NCBI GenBank assembly: GCA_021738565.1
Contig: JAIPBT010000018.1
Coordinates: 17,466-81,465 of the forward strand
Direction of reading: 5' to 3'
DNA from: Bacteroidales bacterium
Lineage (GTDB): Bacteria; Bacteroidota; Bacteroidia; Bacteroidales; GCA-2748055
Length of the DNA: 64,000 nucleotides
Shown: positions 54,388 to 64,000 of the stretch, one piece after another
How the letters are laid out: each line of letters opens with the position of its first letter
Position numbering within the stretch: the first letter of the stretch is position 1
Program-made: the position numbers and the translations under genes
The notes under the pieces: model-generated
Seen by the model: only the letters and a program-made list of their open reading frames with translations
What the model was told of the DNA's origin: nothing
The model's database searches: none

Positions 54388-56244
54388 ATGCAACATCTGT
54401 CAAAACTATTCACAGTAATTATAAGCCTGCTTTTTGTTAATTCCCTGTTGGCACAACCCTCCGGGGGACCTTACGGACCGGTACAAAAAAATTATACGTT
54501 ACCAGACGTTCCCGGTACCATCTACTATGTCTCCCCCGGAGGCAATGAAGATGCGAAGGGCACTGCATTAAAAGATCCGACCACCTTAAACGCATCAATA
54601 TCAAGGGTTGTAACCGGTGATGCCATTGTTTTGCGGGGAGGTGTTTATCGTACCGGTAACCTGCAGCTAAATCAGGGCATCGTTATGCAGCCCTACAAAA
54701 ATGAAAAACCGGTAATCAAGGGAACCTATGAAGCCAAAGAGTGGGTAAATGTAATACCTCCATATGGAACCATGCCGGGCCTCTGGAAGATAAAATGGGA
54801 ACACCTGTTCCCTTCCCGTCCTGCCGGCTGGTGGAGGCATGAACGTGAAGGCAGGGTTACCCCGCTGCATAAATTCAACAACGATATGATATTTGTCGAT
54901 GGTCGCTATTTGCAGTCTGCAGGCTGGCTGGGTGAGTTGAATGAGGACAATTACTATATCGATTATGAAAAAGAAACGGTTTACATAGCAACCGATCCGG
55001 CAGACAAACTGGTTGAAATAACTGCATTCGACCAGGGATTGGTCATAACGCCCGACGAGGTCAATGGCAAAAAGGCAGATGGTAAGGGTCCGACCATCAG
55101 GGGCATCACATTTACCCAGTATGCATTCCATGTGATCGATGTTGAAGGGTATTTCCCAGACGGCATATCAAAGGAATCGGAGCACGGGAAAGATGTTGTG
55201 GGAACCACACTGGAAAACTGTGACATTTCCTTTGGGGGTCGCGTAGGGGCTTTCCTGCTGGGCGATCAGCTGACCATGCGAAACTGCAAGGTGAGCGATA
55301 CAAGTACAGAAGGGGTATATATTGTCTCATCAAACGATGTATTGCTTGAAAAGAACATCTTCACCAGGAACAACATTGAAAATATCACGGGTTATTACCC
55401 TGCCGCTGTAAAGATATTCAACCAGTCACACCGGGTGACATGCAACGACAACCTCGTGATCGATCACCCCAACTCCAACGGTATCTGGTACGACGTGGGA
55501 AACGTGGATGGCGTGTTTACCAACAACTGGCTTGAAAATGTCGGGAACCCCGAAAGGGCATTTTCGGGAAGGTCCATCTGGCCGAGCCGCAATGCATTCT
55601 TTTTTGAAATATCAAAAGGGGCAGTAGTGGCAGACAATGTATTTGTAAACAACGACCAGGGTATTTTGATCTTAAACTCGTCAGATGTCAAAGTGTATAA
55701 CAACACCTTTGTCAACAGTATGGCAACGATTGCACGGGACAGGCGGGGTGAGGATGCGGACCACTTTGGATGGCACATTACAACGGGACCCGAAGTTGAT
55801 CAGCGGGTGAACCATGAATTTGCAAACAACCTGATGGTAGGAGGTGAAACTTTCAACCGTCCGTTGTTGCTTGTCTGGCAATTGCCCGATATGTGTGAGC
55901 AATTTACAGAACCTGCGCTGTCAAAACTTGACAACAACGCCTATGTGAAACTGAACAACAATGGCTACCCGGTGATCTGGATGGCACACAAGCTGGGCGA
56001 TAAGTGTGTGTCTGAATTTGCAACAGCTTCCGAACTGAACCGGGTAAAAAAAGATTATGCAACGGGAAGCACAAGTCTTTTTGACTACAGCGGACCGCTG
56101 TTTAAGAGTAACTACCTTCGGAATTTTGAATTGATTGAAGGATTCGAAGGTTCAAAATCAGCGATAAAGCTGCCCGGGGATATTATTGAAGTGCTGGGTA
56201 AAGGCAAATCAGACAAATACATCGGGGCCTACCCTGCCAGGTAA
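54388..56244 (+). CDS. Exported right-handed beta-helix protein (polysaccharide-lyase-like)
   Basis: A 618-residue protein with signal peptide (VIISLLFVNSLLAQP). The N-terminal motif GTIYYVSPGGNEDAKGTALK and DAIVLRGGVYRTGNLQLNQG are the DUF1565/pectate-lyase-like start of a parallel beta-helix. Helical coils run through residues ~230-480 (TLENCDISFGGRVGAFLLG, DNVFVNNDQGILILNSSDVK). There is no clear catalytic triad that would assign a lyase family. It probably binds or cleaves an extracellular polysaccharide together with the divergent glycosidase-like protein. No SusC/SusD pair is nearby. Confidence 0.8.
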   Translation: MQHLSKLFTVIISLLFVNSLLAQPSGGPYGPVQKNYTLPDVPGTIYYVSPGGNEDAKGTALKDPTTLNASISRVVTGDAIVLRGGVYRTGNLQLNQGIVMQPYKNEKPVIKGTYEAKEWVNVIPPYGTMPGLWKIKWEHLFPSRPAGWWRHEREGRVTPLHKFNNDMIFVDGRYLQSAGWLGELNEDNYYIDYEKETVYIATDPADKLVEITAFDQGLVITPDEVNGKKADGKGPTIRGITFTQYAFHVIDVEGYFPDGISKESEHGKDVVGTTLENCDISFGGRVGAFLLGDQLTMRNCKVSDTSTEGVYIVSSNDVLLEKNIFTRNNIENITGYYPAAVKIFNQSHRVTCNDNLVIDHPNSNGIWYDVGNVDGVFTNNWLENVGNPERAFSGRSIWPSRNAFFFEISKGAVVADNVFVNNDQGILILNSSDVKVYNNTFVNSMATIARDRRGEDADHFGWHITTGPEVDQRVNHEFANNLMVGGETFNRPLLLVWQLPDMCEQFTEPALSKLDNNAYVKLNNNGYPVIWMAHKLGDKCVSEFATASELNRVKKDYATGSTSLFDYSGPLFKSNYLRNFELIEGFEGSKSAIKLPGDIIEVLGKGKSDKYIGAYPAR

Positions 56245-56709
56245 TTATACAGCCACCAGTCGCCATTCACCGCACTCACAAGATAGAGGAATGAAGGAGA
56301 ATCTCCCTCCTGCATTCCAGGCTTGTCGGGTTGATAACCGCTTCGCGGGTAAACCGCACCCAGGGGGGGGGATCCGACATGGTAACGACCCGTGGTTGCG
56401 CACTTGCTAAGTATCCTGCTCATACGCATCAATGGCATCGTAGATCAGATCAATAAAATCATCACGGGTCTCATCCAGGCTCCAGCCGGTTGAAAAAACC
56501 AGTCCTTCTATTTCGAAGAGATCGGCGTGTACCAAAAGCCTTACCAGTGATTCGCTGTCGTCGGTTTCCCAGGTGGATACATCGGTAAGTACAATGATGC
56601 GGGGTTTCAATTGTTCGTTGGGAGAATCACTATTTTGTGCAGATTGAATGCATCCTGTATTTAAGATAACGATTAGCATCAACAGGTACAATAAAGGCTC
56701 TTTTTTCAT
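56229..56709 (-). pseudogene. Decayed DUF1593 (nucleoside-hydrolase-like) lipoprotein gene
   Basis: The N-terminal piece (56407-56709) encodes a lipoprotein signal with lipobox NTGC and the start of a DUF1593 domain: PRIIVLTDVSTWETDDSESL, then EIEGLVFSTGWS and RDDFIDLIYDAIDAYEQD, ending in TAG after 100 codons. Immediately downstream, in another frame, 56260-56390 encodes PPLGAVYPRSGYQPDKPGMQ and EGDSPSFLYLVSAVNG, the segment near the end of the same domain. The middle of the domain (roughly 200 residues) and everything after are missing, and a run of nine G lies at 56363-56371. The gene is therefore internally deleted, frame-shifted and truncated, unless misassembled. Confidence 0.75.
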
Positions 56710-56931
56710 GATAATTATATTTTAAATGAATATTTCAGTAACCCGGTACAGTCATGCCAGAAAAAGTGGAGATGCTATCTGTAAGTTGCTAATTTAAAAA
56801 AACGTGTATAATATAACGACTTAGGACCAACATCCTGATTTTTATTTGGACCAAATTTCCCATTGTATTAAATTTATACAAAATCGATTGAAAATTATTC
56901 ATTTCTCACTAAATGAATTTAGATAAGACAA
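56710..56931. other. 222-bp divergent gap with GGACCAA direct repeats
   Basis: AT-rich, no gene seen. GGACCAA occurs at 56824-56830 and again at 56848-56854, 24 bp apart on the same face of the helix, 80-110 bp upstream of the next gene. Possible regulator site; not a known motif to me. Confidence 0.35.
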
Positions 56932-59900
56932 ATGAACACCCCGCAAAAAAACGACAGAAACAATAGAAAGCCATACCATATCTTAATGATACTTCTTAGC
57001 GTGTGTCTGGCATTCAGTTCTCAATATATACATGCCCAGGATACCCTCCGTTCATTGGTCATCACAGAAGCCCGCCTTTCGGATCCAAGATTTGCATATA
57101 TTGAACTTACAAATACGGGGGAAGAAGTTCTTGATCTTCACAATTGGGAGTTTGGACGATTAAGGGGTACCTGGTATGAATATCACATTGAACCCCATTG
57201 GATCATACTGGGCGACTACATCGACTCATATGGCACAAATACTGATACAATCCTTGAGCCCGGAAGATCCATCTGGATGACGTTACTATATGAATCCCCG
57301 CCGGAATATTATACAGAAAACAGGTCCTATTATTTTGAAGACCTGGTATCCTACACGGAGCAGCAGGAAGCGGACATTGTATTTCATGCCCGGGAGACTC
57401 CTTCAATTTCAGATGACAGCATCAGTGCAAAATGGGAGGTAATGGATATGAACCCGTATGAAAGCTGGTACATCAGATATCACTTGCCCAACGGAGATTC
57501 GGTGGTTACCGACCAGGTAGGAAATGAGTGGTCGCTGTTTTCTTCACATACTCCCAGTATAGATGTTGCAGGTATTCGTGACGCCATGTACAGGGCTGTC
57601 CTGGTCCGCAAATTTGGAATCAGTGAAGGAGTCTCCACATTTAATGACGGTCGTGGTTCCACTCTGGACGAGTCGGACTGGATCCCGTTGTTATTGCCTC
57701 AAAGCGGAACCATAAATACCCATGCAAAGCATATGTTCTGGACCGCGGGCAACCATGGCAATTATTCCCTTGATGCAACGACGCTCAGATCCTCAACGAT
57801 TGAAATTGATTGGGACAACCACATCCTGAATGTTCCCTGGGGTACCTTCAATGGAGATTCTGTGATGATGCGGTTTGACTATCATCCCGGCCTGGCCTGG
57901 AATTACAAACTAAATACAGATACTACCGGCGGTGAAAACTGGGAGCAGGCACACCATGACTCGGCATTTGTATCTGCACGTACCGGGGATACGCTCATCG
58001 TTTGGGCAGCCGGAAACGAGTTGGATGAAATTCGATTTCATATAAATGTTCTGCCACCGGAACCCGGAGATAACCGGATCATCCCGAAAGTGAAACCCGG
58101 TTATGAAAAAGGGGGATGGTATGGTACCCGCCATAAAGCTTTCCTGGAAGTTACAAATGGAGCACCCGGGATGGATACCATACTGGATATCCCTTATGCC
58201 ACAAGGAAGGATACCATGCTGAAGTATTTTGAAAAAGCGCCGGATGCAACATGGGAATTTGCGGATGGGATGGGCAACAGGCCCGATGTGGTAAATGGTG
58301 ATATGCTGCGCGTCACCGCTGAAAATGGATCAGTAAAAGAATATTTCGTGGATGTAGAAGACTATTTGCCTGGACACAATGCAGCACTTTCTTCGATTAC
58401 CTGGCCGGATATTCCTTCTACCCATAAAAACATGTATGGATTCAAAGGAGATACGATCGGGGACTTTTCACCAGATAAATATAATTACAAAGTTACTGTT
58501 CCGTTGGACGCACAGGGCATCCCGGCTTTGACAGCAAAAACTGAAGATATCAATGCCAGGGTGGAGGTTGAGCGTGCAACACACCTTTACAGCACCCTTG
58601 CCAACCGTACCATAACATTTTCTTCTTTTGCAGAAGATGACACGACCGTGCTTGTTTACAAGGTGCATCTTGAAAAAGAAAAAGATTCGGTCAACATTCA
58701 ACCCTGGAAACCAGATCCTTTCCTCTCACAATATGTATTCCAGGATCAGTGGGGTAATAATTTCATGGAAATATGCAATCCGGGACCAGCCCCATTGGAT
58801 TTGAGCAAGTATATTATTGTTAACGCATTCGGAAAGGACCCTTTTGAAATGATTACCAGGTTTTCATCTAAGTTGGATTGGGCGGATCGTTACTCCAAAT
58901 ACATTCCGGGACACAAATGGAGATCGGAGTCTGACTGGCAGGATCACCCGGGAATATGCGAACCGGATCCCACTGTAAACCCGATCATTGATCCGGGTGA
59001 TGTGTTCGTAATGGGAACCATCAGAACCACCGGCCAGTCGGGTTGGACCTATAATGAAGATTGGTGGGTACTTGATGAACTGGATGTGAACTTTGCTGAC
59101 CTGGAAGATCCGGTTCCCAACCATTGGGGAGAGCGGATCGCTGGACAAAAGATCGGGACATTATGGTCAAACAGCAGCTGGTTCATGTTCAAAATATTGA
59201 ATGACTCGGTAAGACAGGGATTAAAACCGGCAAATGATCCGGATGATTTTGAATTGATTGAAACCTGGGCAGGTCCGAATGAAGGTGACTGGATAATAGG
59301 CGGAAGATCTGCAAATGCGGATAACCAGACAGTTACCTGGATCAGGAAACCACAGTTTTATCAGGGCAGGACAGGACTGGGAGAATCGTTCGGAACCCAG
59401 GTGGACAACGGCACAAGACTGCAGGATGGCACCAGTGAGTGGCTATGTTACGACCAGGAATATGGCGCCAACCAGGGATACTACTGGCCTGAAGATATTC
59501 TCTATATTACAAGGGACCTGGGGCAGCATGAAATGGATGAAGTAACGATGTATTTGTCAACCATTGCCTCGAGGATATATAAAGTAAGCCTGGGATATTC
59601 TATGGATGAATCCATACGGGGAGTTATTACCGGGACCACTGTGAAGGAATTTTACGGAAACATCATTAAAAAAGATGAAAATCAAACATTGAAAGTGGTC
59701 AGTGAAGGTGACTCGCTATCATCAGAAGCGGTTTTATCTGACAGAGATTCACTTTATGTTTGTTCGGCCGACGGGATCAACACTACCCGCTACCGGATCG
59801 AAGTAACAGATGATGGAATGAGCAATGATGCTTTACTGACCTCTTCAGTGTATACTATAAAAGTGGATGGAAATGCCGGAACAGTAGAAGGATTCGATCA

Positions 59901-60906
59901 TGGCACACCTGTTTCGGAAGTGTTTGACAATGTAGCACTTCCCTCCGGAGCTCAAATAGACATCATAGATGAGAAGGGTGCTTATGTTCCCCTGCAGCAG
60001 CTCAATTTTCAGAACATCTATGTCCCGACCCAGGTAAGTGACCAGGTATTTTTCCTGGTAACCGCTGAAGATGGAATTACTCAGATCGCCTACCAGTTAA
60101 AGCCAAACTCAACCTCATCAGATGCTTTTGTATATTCTGACGTATACGAGGTGAACCAGGAGGTCAGGATCATCACGGGGGTTGCTGACAATACAAGTGT
60201 CAGGACACTTTATTCAAACATGTTCACCTCGGCGGGGGCAGTAATGCAGGTAAAAGACAAAGCAGGATATAACCGGTTCCGGGGAACGCTTTACAAAGAT
60301 GACATGTTGACTGTAACTGCCGAAGATGGGATCACAAAGGCAACCTATTATTTCACATTTCTTACCGGACCGGGTGGATGTGAGTCGTGGGCATATGTGC
60401 TGTCTGATGTTTACACGATAGATCAGCTCACAGGAACAATAACGCACGGTTCAGAAGCAATAGATCCGCAGCAATTACATGTAAATGAATTTTTGGCGAA
60501 CCTGTTTTATCCCAATGAAGCGGTGGTTGAAATGTACGATGGTGAAGGTAATATCAAGGGAGGAAATGAACTTCTTGAAAAAACAGATACCTTGAGAGTA
60601 TCAGTCTGTGATGGCAAAGTATTTAAGGACTATCATTTTGATAGCGGCATATGGGAATCGGTAAATGAAAAAGGAACAGGGATGCTGGCCTATCCGAATC
60701 CGGGAAGTGGAATTTTCACGGTCGACGGACTCGAACCCGGAAGCACGATCCAGGTTTTCAGTTTTACAGGCAGAAAGCTTATTGACCGAAAAGTACAAAG
60801 CAAGAGAGAGATGCTGTCACTTGAGCATCATGGCAGTGGATTGTATTTTCTTGTCATCCGAAATGATAAGGGTCCGGTCGGGCACTTCAAACTGATCATT
60901 GAATAA
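56932..60906 (+). CDS. Large T9SS-secreted protein with lamin-tail-like and repeated beta domains
   Basis: A 1324-residue secreted protein. Signal region at residues ~15-35 (ILMILLSVCLAFSSQYIHA). Two lamin-tail-domain-like segments: LVITEARLSDPRFAYIELTN (residues ~43-62) and FQDQWGNNFMEICNPGPAPL (~603-622). A tandem array of about four ~75-residue units follows at ~880-1240 (SSVYTIKVDGNAGTVEGFDH, YSDVYEVNQEVRIITGVADN, LSDVYTIDQLTGTITHGSEA), each ending near LxVTAEDGIT. The last ~75 residues (AYPNPGSGIFTVDGLEPGST, GLYFLVIRNDKG) are a type A T9SS sorting domain. It is exported through the type IX system and probably surface-attached. Ligand unknown. Confidence 0.88.
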   Translation: MNTPQKNDRNNRKPYHILMILLSVCLAFSSQYIHAQDTLRSLVITEARLSDPRFAYIELTNTGEEVLDLHNWEFGRLRGTWYEYHIEPHWIILGDYIDSYGTNTDTILEPGRSIWMTLLYESPPEYYTENRSYYFEDLVSYTEQQEADIVFHARETPSISDDSISAKWEVMDMNPYESWYIRYHLPNGDSVVTDQVGNEWSLFSSHTPSIDVAGIRDAMYRAVLVRKFGISEGVSTFNDGRGSTLDESDWIPLLLPQSGTINTHAKHMFWTAGNHGNYSLDATTLRSSTIEIDWDNHILNVPWGTFNGDSVMMRFDYHPGLAWNYKLNTDTTGGENWEQAHHDSAFVSARTGDTLIVWAAGNELDEIRFHINVLPPEPGDNRIIPKVKPGYEKGGWYGTRHKAFLEVTNGAPGMDTILDIPYATRKDTMLKYFEKAPDATWEFADGMGNRPDVVNGDMLRVTAENGSVKEYFVDVEDYLPGHNAALSSITWPDIPSTHKNMYGFKGDTIGDFSPDKYNYKVTVPLDAQGIPALTAKTEDINARVEVERATHLYSTLANRTITFSSFAEDDTTVLVYKVHLEKEKDSVNIQPWKPDPFLSQYVFQDQWGNNFMEICNPGPAPLDLSKYIIVNAFGKDPFEMITRFSSKLDWADRYSKYIPGHKWRSESDWQDHPGICEPDPTVNPIIDPGDVFVMGTIRTTGQSGWTYNEDWWVLDELDVNFADLEDPVPNHWGERIAGQKIGTLWSNSSWFMFKILNDSVRQGLKPANDPDDFELIETWAGPNEGDWIIGGRSANADNQTVTWIRKPQFYQGRTGLGESFGTQVDNGTRLQDGTSEWLCYDQEYGANQGYYWPEDILYITRDLGQHEMDEVTMYLSTIASRIYKVSLGYSMDESIRGVITGTTVKEFYGNIIKKDENQTLKVVSEGDSLSSEAVLSDRDSLYVCSADGINTTRYRIEVTDDGMSNDALLTSSVYTIKVDGNAGTVEGFDHGTPVSEVFDNVALPSGAQIDIIDEKGAYVPLQQLNFQNIYVPTQVSDQVFFLVTAEDGITQIAYQLKPNSTSSDAFVYSDVYEVNQEVRIITGVADNTSVRTLYSNMFTSAGAVMQVKDKAGYNRFRGTLYKDDMLTVTAEDGITKATYYFTFLTGPGGCESWAYVLSDVYTIDQLTGTITHGSEAIDPQQLHVNEFLANLFYPNEAVVEMYDGEGNIKGGNELLEKTDTLRVSVCDGKVFKDYHFDSGIWESVNEKGTGMLAYPNPGSGIFTVDGLEPGSTIQVFSFTGRKLIDRKVQSKREMLSLEHHGSGLYFLVIRNDKGPVGHFKLIIE

Positions 60907-60965
60907 ATGTCCTGATAAAAATGAATTATTTTAAATTAATGCCCTTTCAGAAATCTATTACAGCA

Positions 60966-62249
60966 TCATAATCCCAATGTTTTTACAGATTGTTCATAGA
61001 TTTTTCGTATTCTATTATTAGAATTTATTACAACTGCCCTTGCCTCTTCGTAGTTATTATACACTTCCATTAATCTATCTGCAATAAGTTTGCCTTCGGT
61101 ATCCATGATTTCAAAAACCCAGTCATCGTACCCTAAATCATAATACATTTGCCCCTTGATTGAGTCTTCCGGTTGCCTCAGGTAAAATGCAGGGGTAACA
61201 TTATGTAAGGCCAGTATTGGTGAATGGCATTCAAAACTTAACACTGAATGTGCCTTTGCATAAACTGATGCCGCCTCACCGGTCAGCCAATACCCACGCT
61301 TAACCACAAATGGTTTTATATCATCAGGAAGCGGATCGATCAGAAGCTCGTCCATAATATCCACGGCATAGGTCATTTCGGGACACACCAAGATCTTGTT
61401 GCCTGTCTCCCTGACCCATCTGATCATGGCTTCTCTCAATTTTGCATGATCTGTTTCCTTGTATTTTTCATTTATTTCTTCTACCGTTCTTATTTTTTCA
61501 TCACTCCAATCATTGCTTAAATAAATCAGGTGATAAGGCGTGTAGCGCAAACGTGGAATTACACAGATGAATTTTTTATCCTCCAAATGATTTGCTTCCA
61601 GGAAAGCTTCTGCCTTACTGTCGTCCTTAATGTTACAAAAAAATGTGGCATCCGGTACAAACTGTATACGCGGACCTTCTATTCCAGCCTTTTTAAGGTG
61701 CTGTATTGAAAGTGTTTCACGGGTGTAAATAAATGATGCTTTTTTTAGAATTTCCTGGTGGTACATAGACGGATTTTGCAGTGTCACACCAAAAACACCA
61801 AAAGGCTTTCCGGTGTGATGGATCCATGCAGCCAAATGGTCTGCAGCAACAAGTAACGGCCCCGAGCCGTGTATTAATATGTCACTTTTATCAAATGCTT
61901 TATATATTTCAGGATTGTCGATCTCTTTTTGCTTGTTAACGTCTCCATAAAGCACTTTCACTTTTGGAAAATAATTGCTGTAAATTTTTGCCACTTCCAC
62001 ATTGTAACCACTCTTCTTCCATAAAACTATATTTGCTTCCGGAAGGAATGTTTCCAACACATGCAACAATCCTGGTGTATGTGCAATATCTCCTATATTC
62101 ACATCCTGCCATCCTGATACCAGGAGTATCGTTGGCCTGCTTTTCGTTGTTGCTCCAAACACCGTCCTGTTCAACAATGTTCCTAAAGCAACTGCTCCCG
62201 TTGTTTTTATCCAATCCCGACGATTGATATGTTTGTATTGAATTGTCAT
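60966..62249 (-). CDS. Tat-exported polysaccharide pyruvyl transferase-fold protein
   Basis: A 427-residue protein. The N-terminus is a twin-arginine signal: HINRRDWIKTTGAVALGTLL, residues ~7-26. The body matches the polysaccharide pyruvyl transferase (CsaB-like) family: LLVSGWQDVNIGDIAHTPGL, DILIHGSGPLLVAADHLAAW, PFGVFGVTLQNP, FIYTRETLSIQHLKKAG and PDATFFC. Known enzymes use cytosolic phosphoenolpyruvate, so a Tat-exported member is unexpected; it may have another activity. Its ATG is 11 bases downstream of a 126-bp palindrome on its 5' side. It is third gene (minus strand) after the esterase and convergent with the T9SS gene. Confidence 0.82.
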   Translation of the reverse strand: MTIQYKHINRRDWIKTTGAVALGTLLNRTVFGATTKSRPTILLVSGWQDVNIGDIAHTPGLLHVLETFLPEANIVLWKKSGYNVEVAKIYSNYFPKVKVLYGDVNKQKEIDNPEIYKAFDKSDILIHGSGPLLVAADHLAAWIHHTGKPFGVFGVTLQNPSMYHQEILKKASFIYTRETLSIQHLKKAGIEGPRIQFVPDATFFCNIKDDSKAEAFLEANHLEDKKFICVIPRLRYTPYHLIYLSNDWSDEKIRTVEEINEKYKETDHAKLREAMIRWVRETGNKILVCPEMTYAVDIMDELLIDPLPDDIKPFVVKRGYWLTGEAASVYAKAHSVLSFECHSPILALHNVTPAFYLRQPEDSIKGQMYYDLGYDDWVFEIMDTEGKLIADRLMEVYNNYEEARAVVINSNNRIRKIYEQSVKTLGL

Positions 62250-62260
62250 ATTGTATAATT

Positions 62261-62386
62261 AGTCTTTGCAAGAAAACGCCAACTACTGCGTTATTCTCGT
62301 TTTTGAAGCAGTAATTTACGAATAGTAAACTCCTTTGCTTCAAAAACTTCGAAAGCCTTGTATTTGACGCTTTCTTATCAAAGACT
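62261..62386. mobile_element. Palindromic MITE-like element between esterase and pyruvyltransferase-fold genes
   Basis: The outer arms AGTCTTTGCAAGAAAACGCC (62261-62280) and, on the other strand of the right end, AGTCTTTGATAAGAAAGCGTC pair almost fully. The inner arms GTTTTTGAAGCA (62299-62310) and TGCTTCAAAAAC (62336-62347) are a perfect 12-bp inverted repeat around a 25-base centre. The whole 126 bp can fold into a long hairpin. It is non-coding and ends 11 bases before the start codon at 62249. It is not the same sequence as the 14754 element. Confidence 0.55.
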
Positions 62387-62417
62387 GAAAATAACTTAGT
62401 TTTCTTTCAGGCACTAA

Positions 62418-64000
<1,583 letters not shown>

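Overview
The window looks like chromosomal DNA of an anaerobic or facultative member of the Bacteroidota, probably close to Bacteroidales/Marinilabiliales. Supporting signs are the C-terminal sequence of the primary sigma factor, Bacteroidota-type -7 boxes (TAnnTTTG), a type IX secretion (T9SS) C-terminal sorting domain, DUF2807 and OstA-like families, a complete Rnf complex, and an oxygen-sensitive glycyl radical enzyme. No tRNA, rRNA, CRISPR array, prophage or intact transposase gene was seen.

Layout. 0-5.4 kb: the 3' end of rpoD, then a minus-strand recQ-DUF5063-exonuclease-rlmI-DUF2807 run. 5.5-12.8 kb: guaB followed by an envelope-biogenesis operon of two parvulin/SurA chaperones, a SurA-like lipoprotein and an OstA/LptA-like protein. 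12.8-17.7 kb: DUF2795, a PduO-type cobalamin adenosyltransferase, an orphan ABC ATPase, recG and an HD hydrolase. 17.7-23.1 kb: rseC-rnfBCDGEA. 23.4-28.4 kb: an outer-membrane barrel, a penicillin-acylase-family hydrolase and a polyphosphate-type glucokinase. 28.5-32.4 kb: a vWA protein divergent from an ECF sigma factor and its membrane partner, which ends in a TonB-C-like domain. 32.4-36.3 kb: DUF1684, a 5-alpha-reductase-like membrane protein, a PhoD-like phosphatase and a GNAT. 36.4-42.9 kb: a trans-4-hydroxy-L-proline dehydratase (HypD) with its activase, then acetyltransferase-like genes. 42.9-47.5 kb: glpK-glpD and a Tat-exported Gfo/Idh/MocA protein. 48.1-52.1 kb: a large repeat-rich surface protein with an intramolecular-chaperone C-terminus, and an aldo/keto reductase. 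52.1-63.6 kb: exported proteins with a glycan flavour (glycosidase-like, beta-helix, decayed DUF1593 gene, T9SS protein, Tat-exported pyruvyltransferase-fold protein, esterase).

The coherent physiology is ferredoxin-linked energy conservation (Rnf), anaerobic radical chemistry (HypD), glycerol use (GlpK/GlpD) and heavy investment in envelope and secreted proteins. The least ordinary parts are outside the housekeeping genes: several palindromic MITE-like elements, two of them directly against start codons; mosaic clusters of short simple repeats in four intergenic regions; an ECF sigma gene that appears to start at ATT; and a sigma/TonB-like/vWA module. I found no clearly new defence or biosynthetic system. 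The strongest leads are the sigma/TonB-C/vWA locus, the Tat-exported pyruvyltransferase-fold protein and the palindromic elements.
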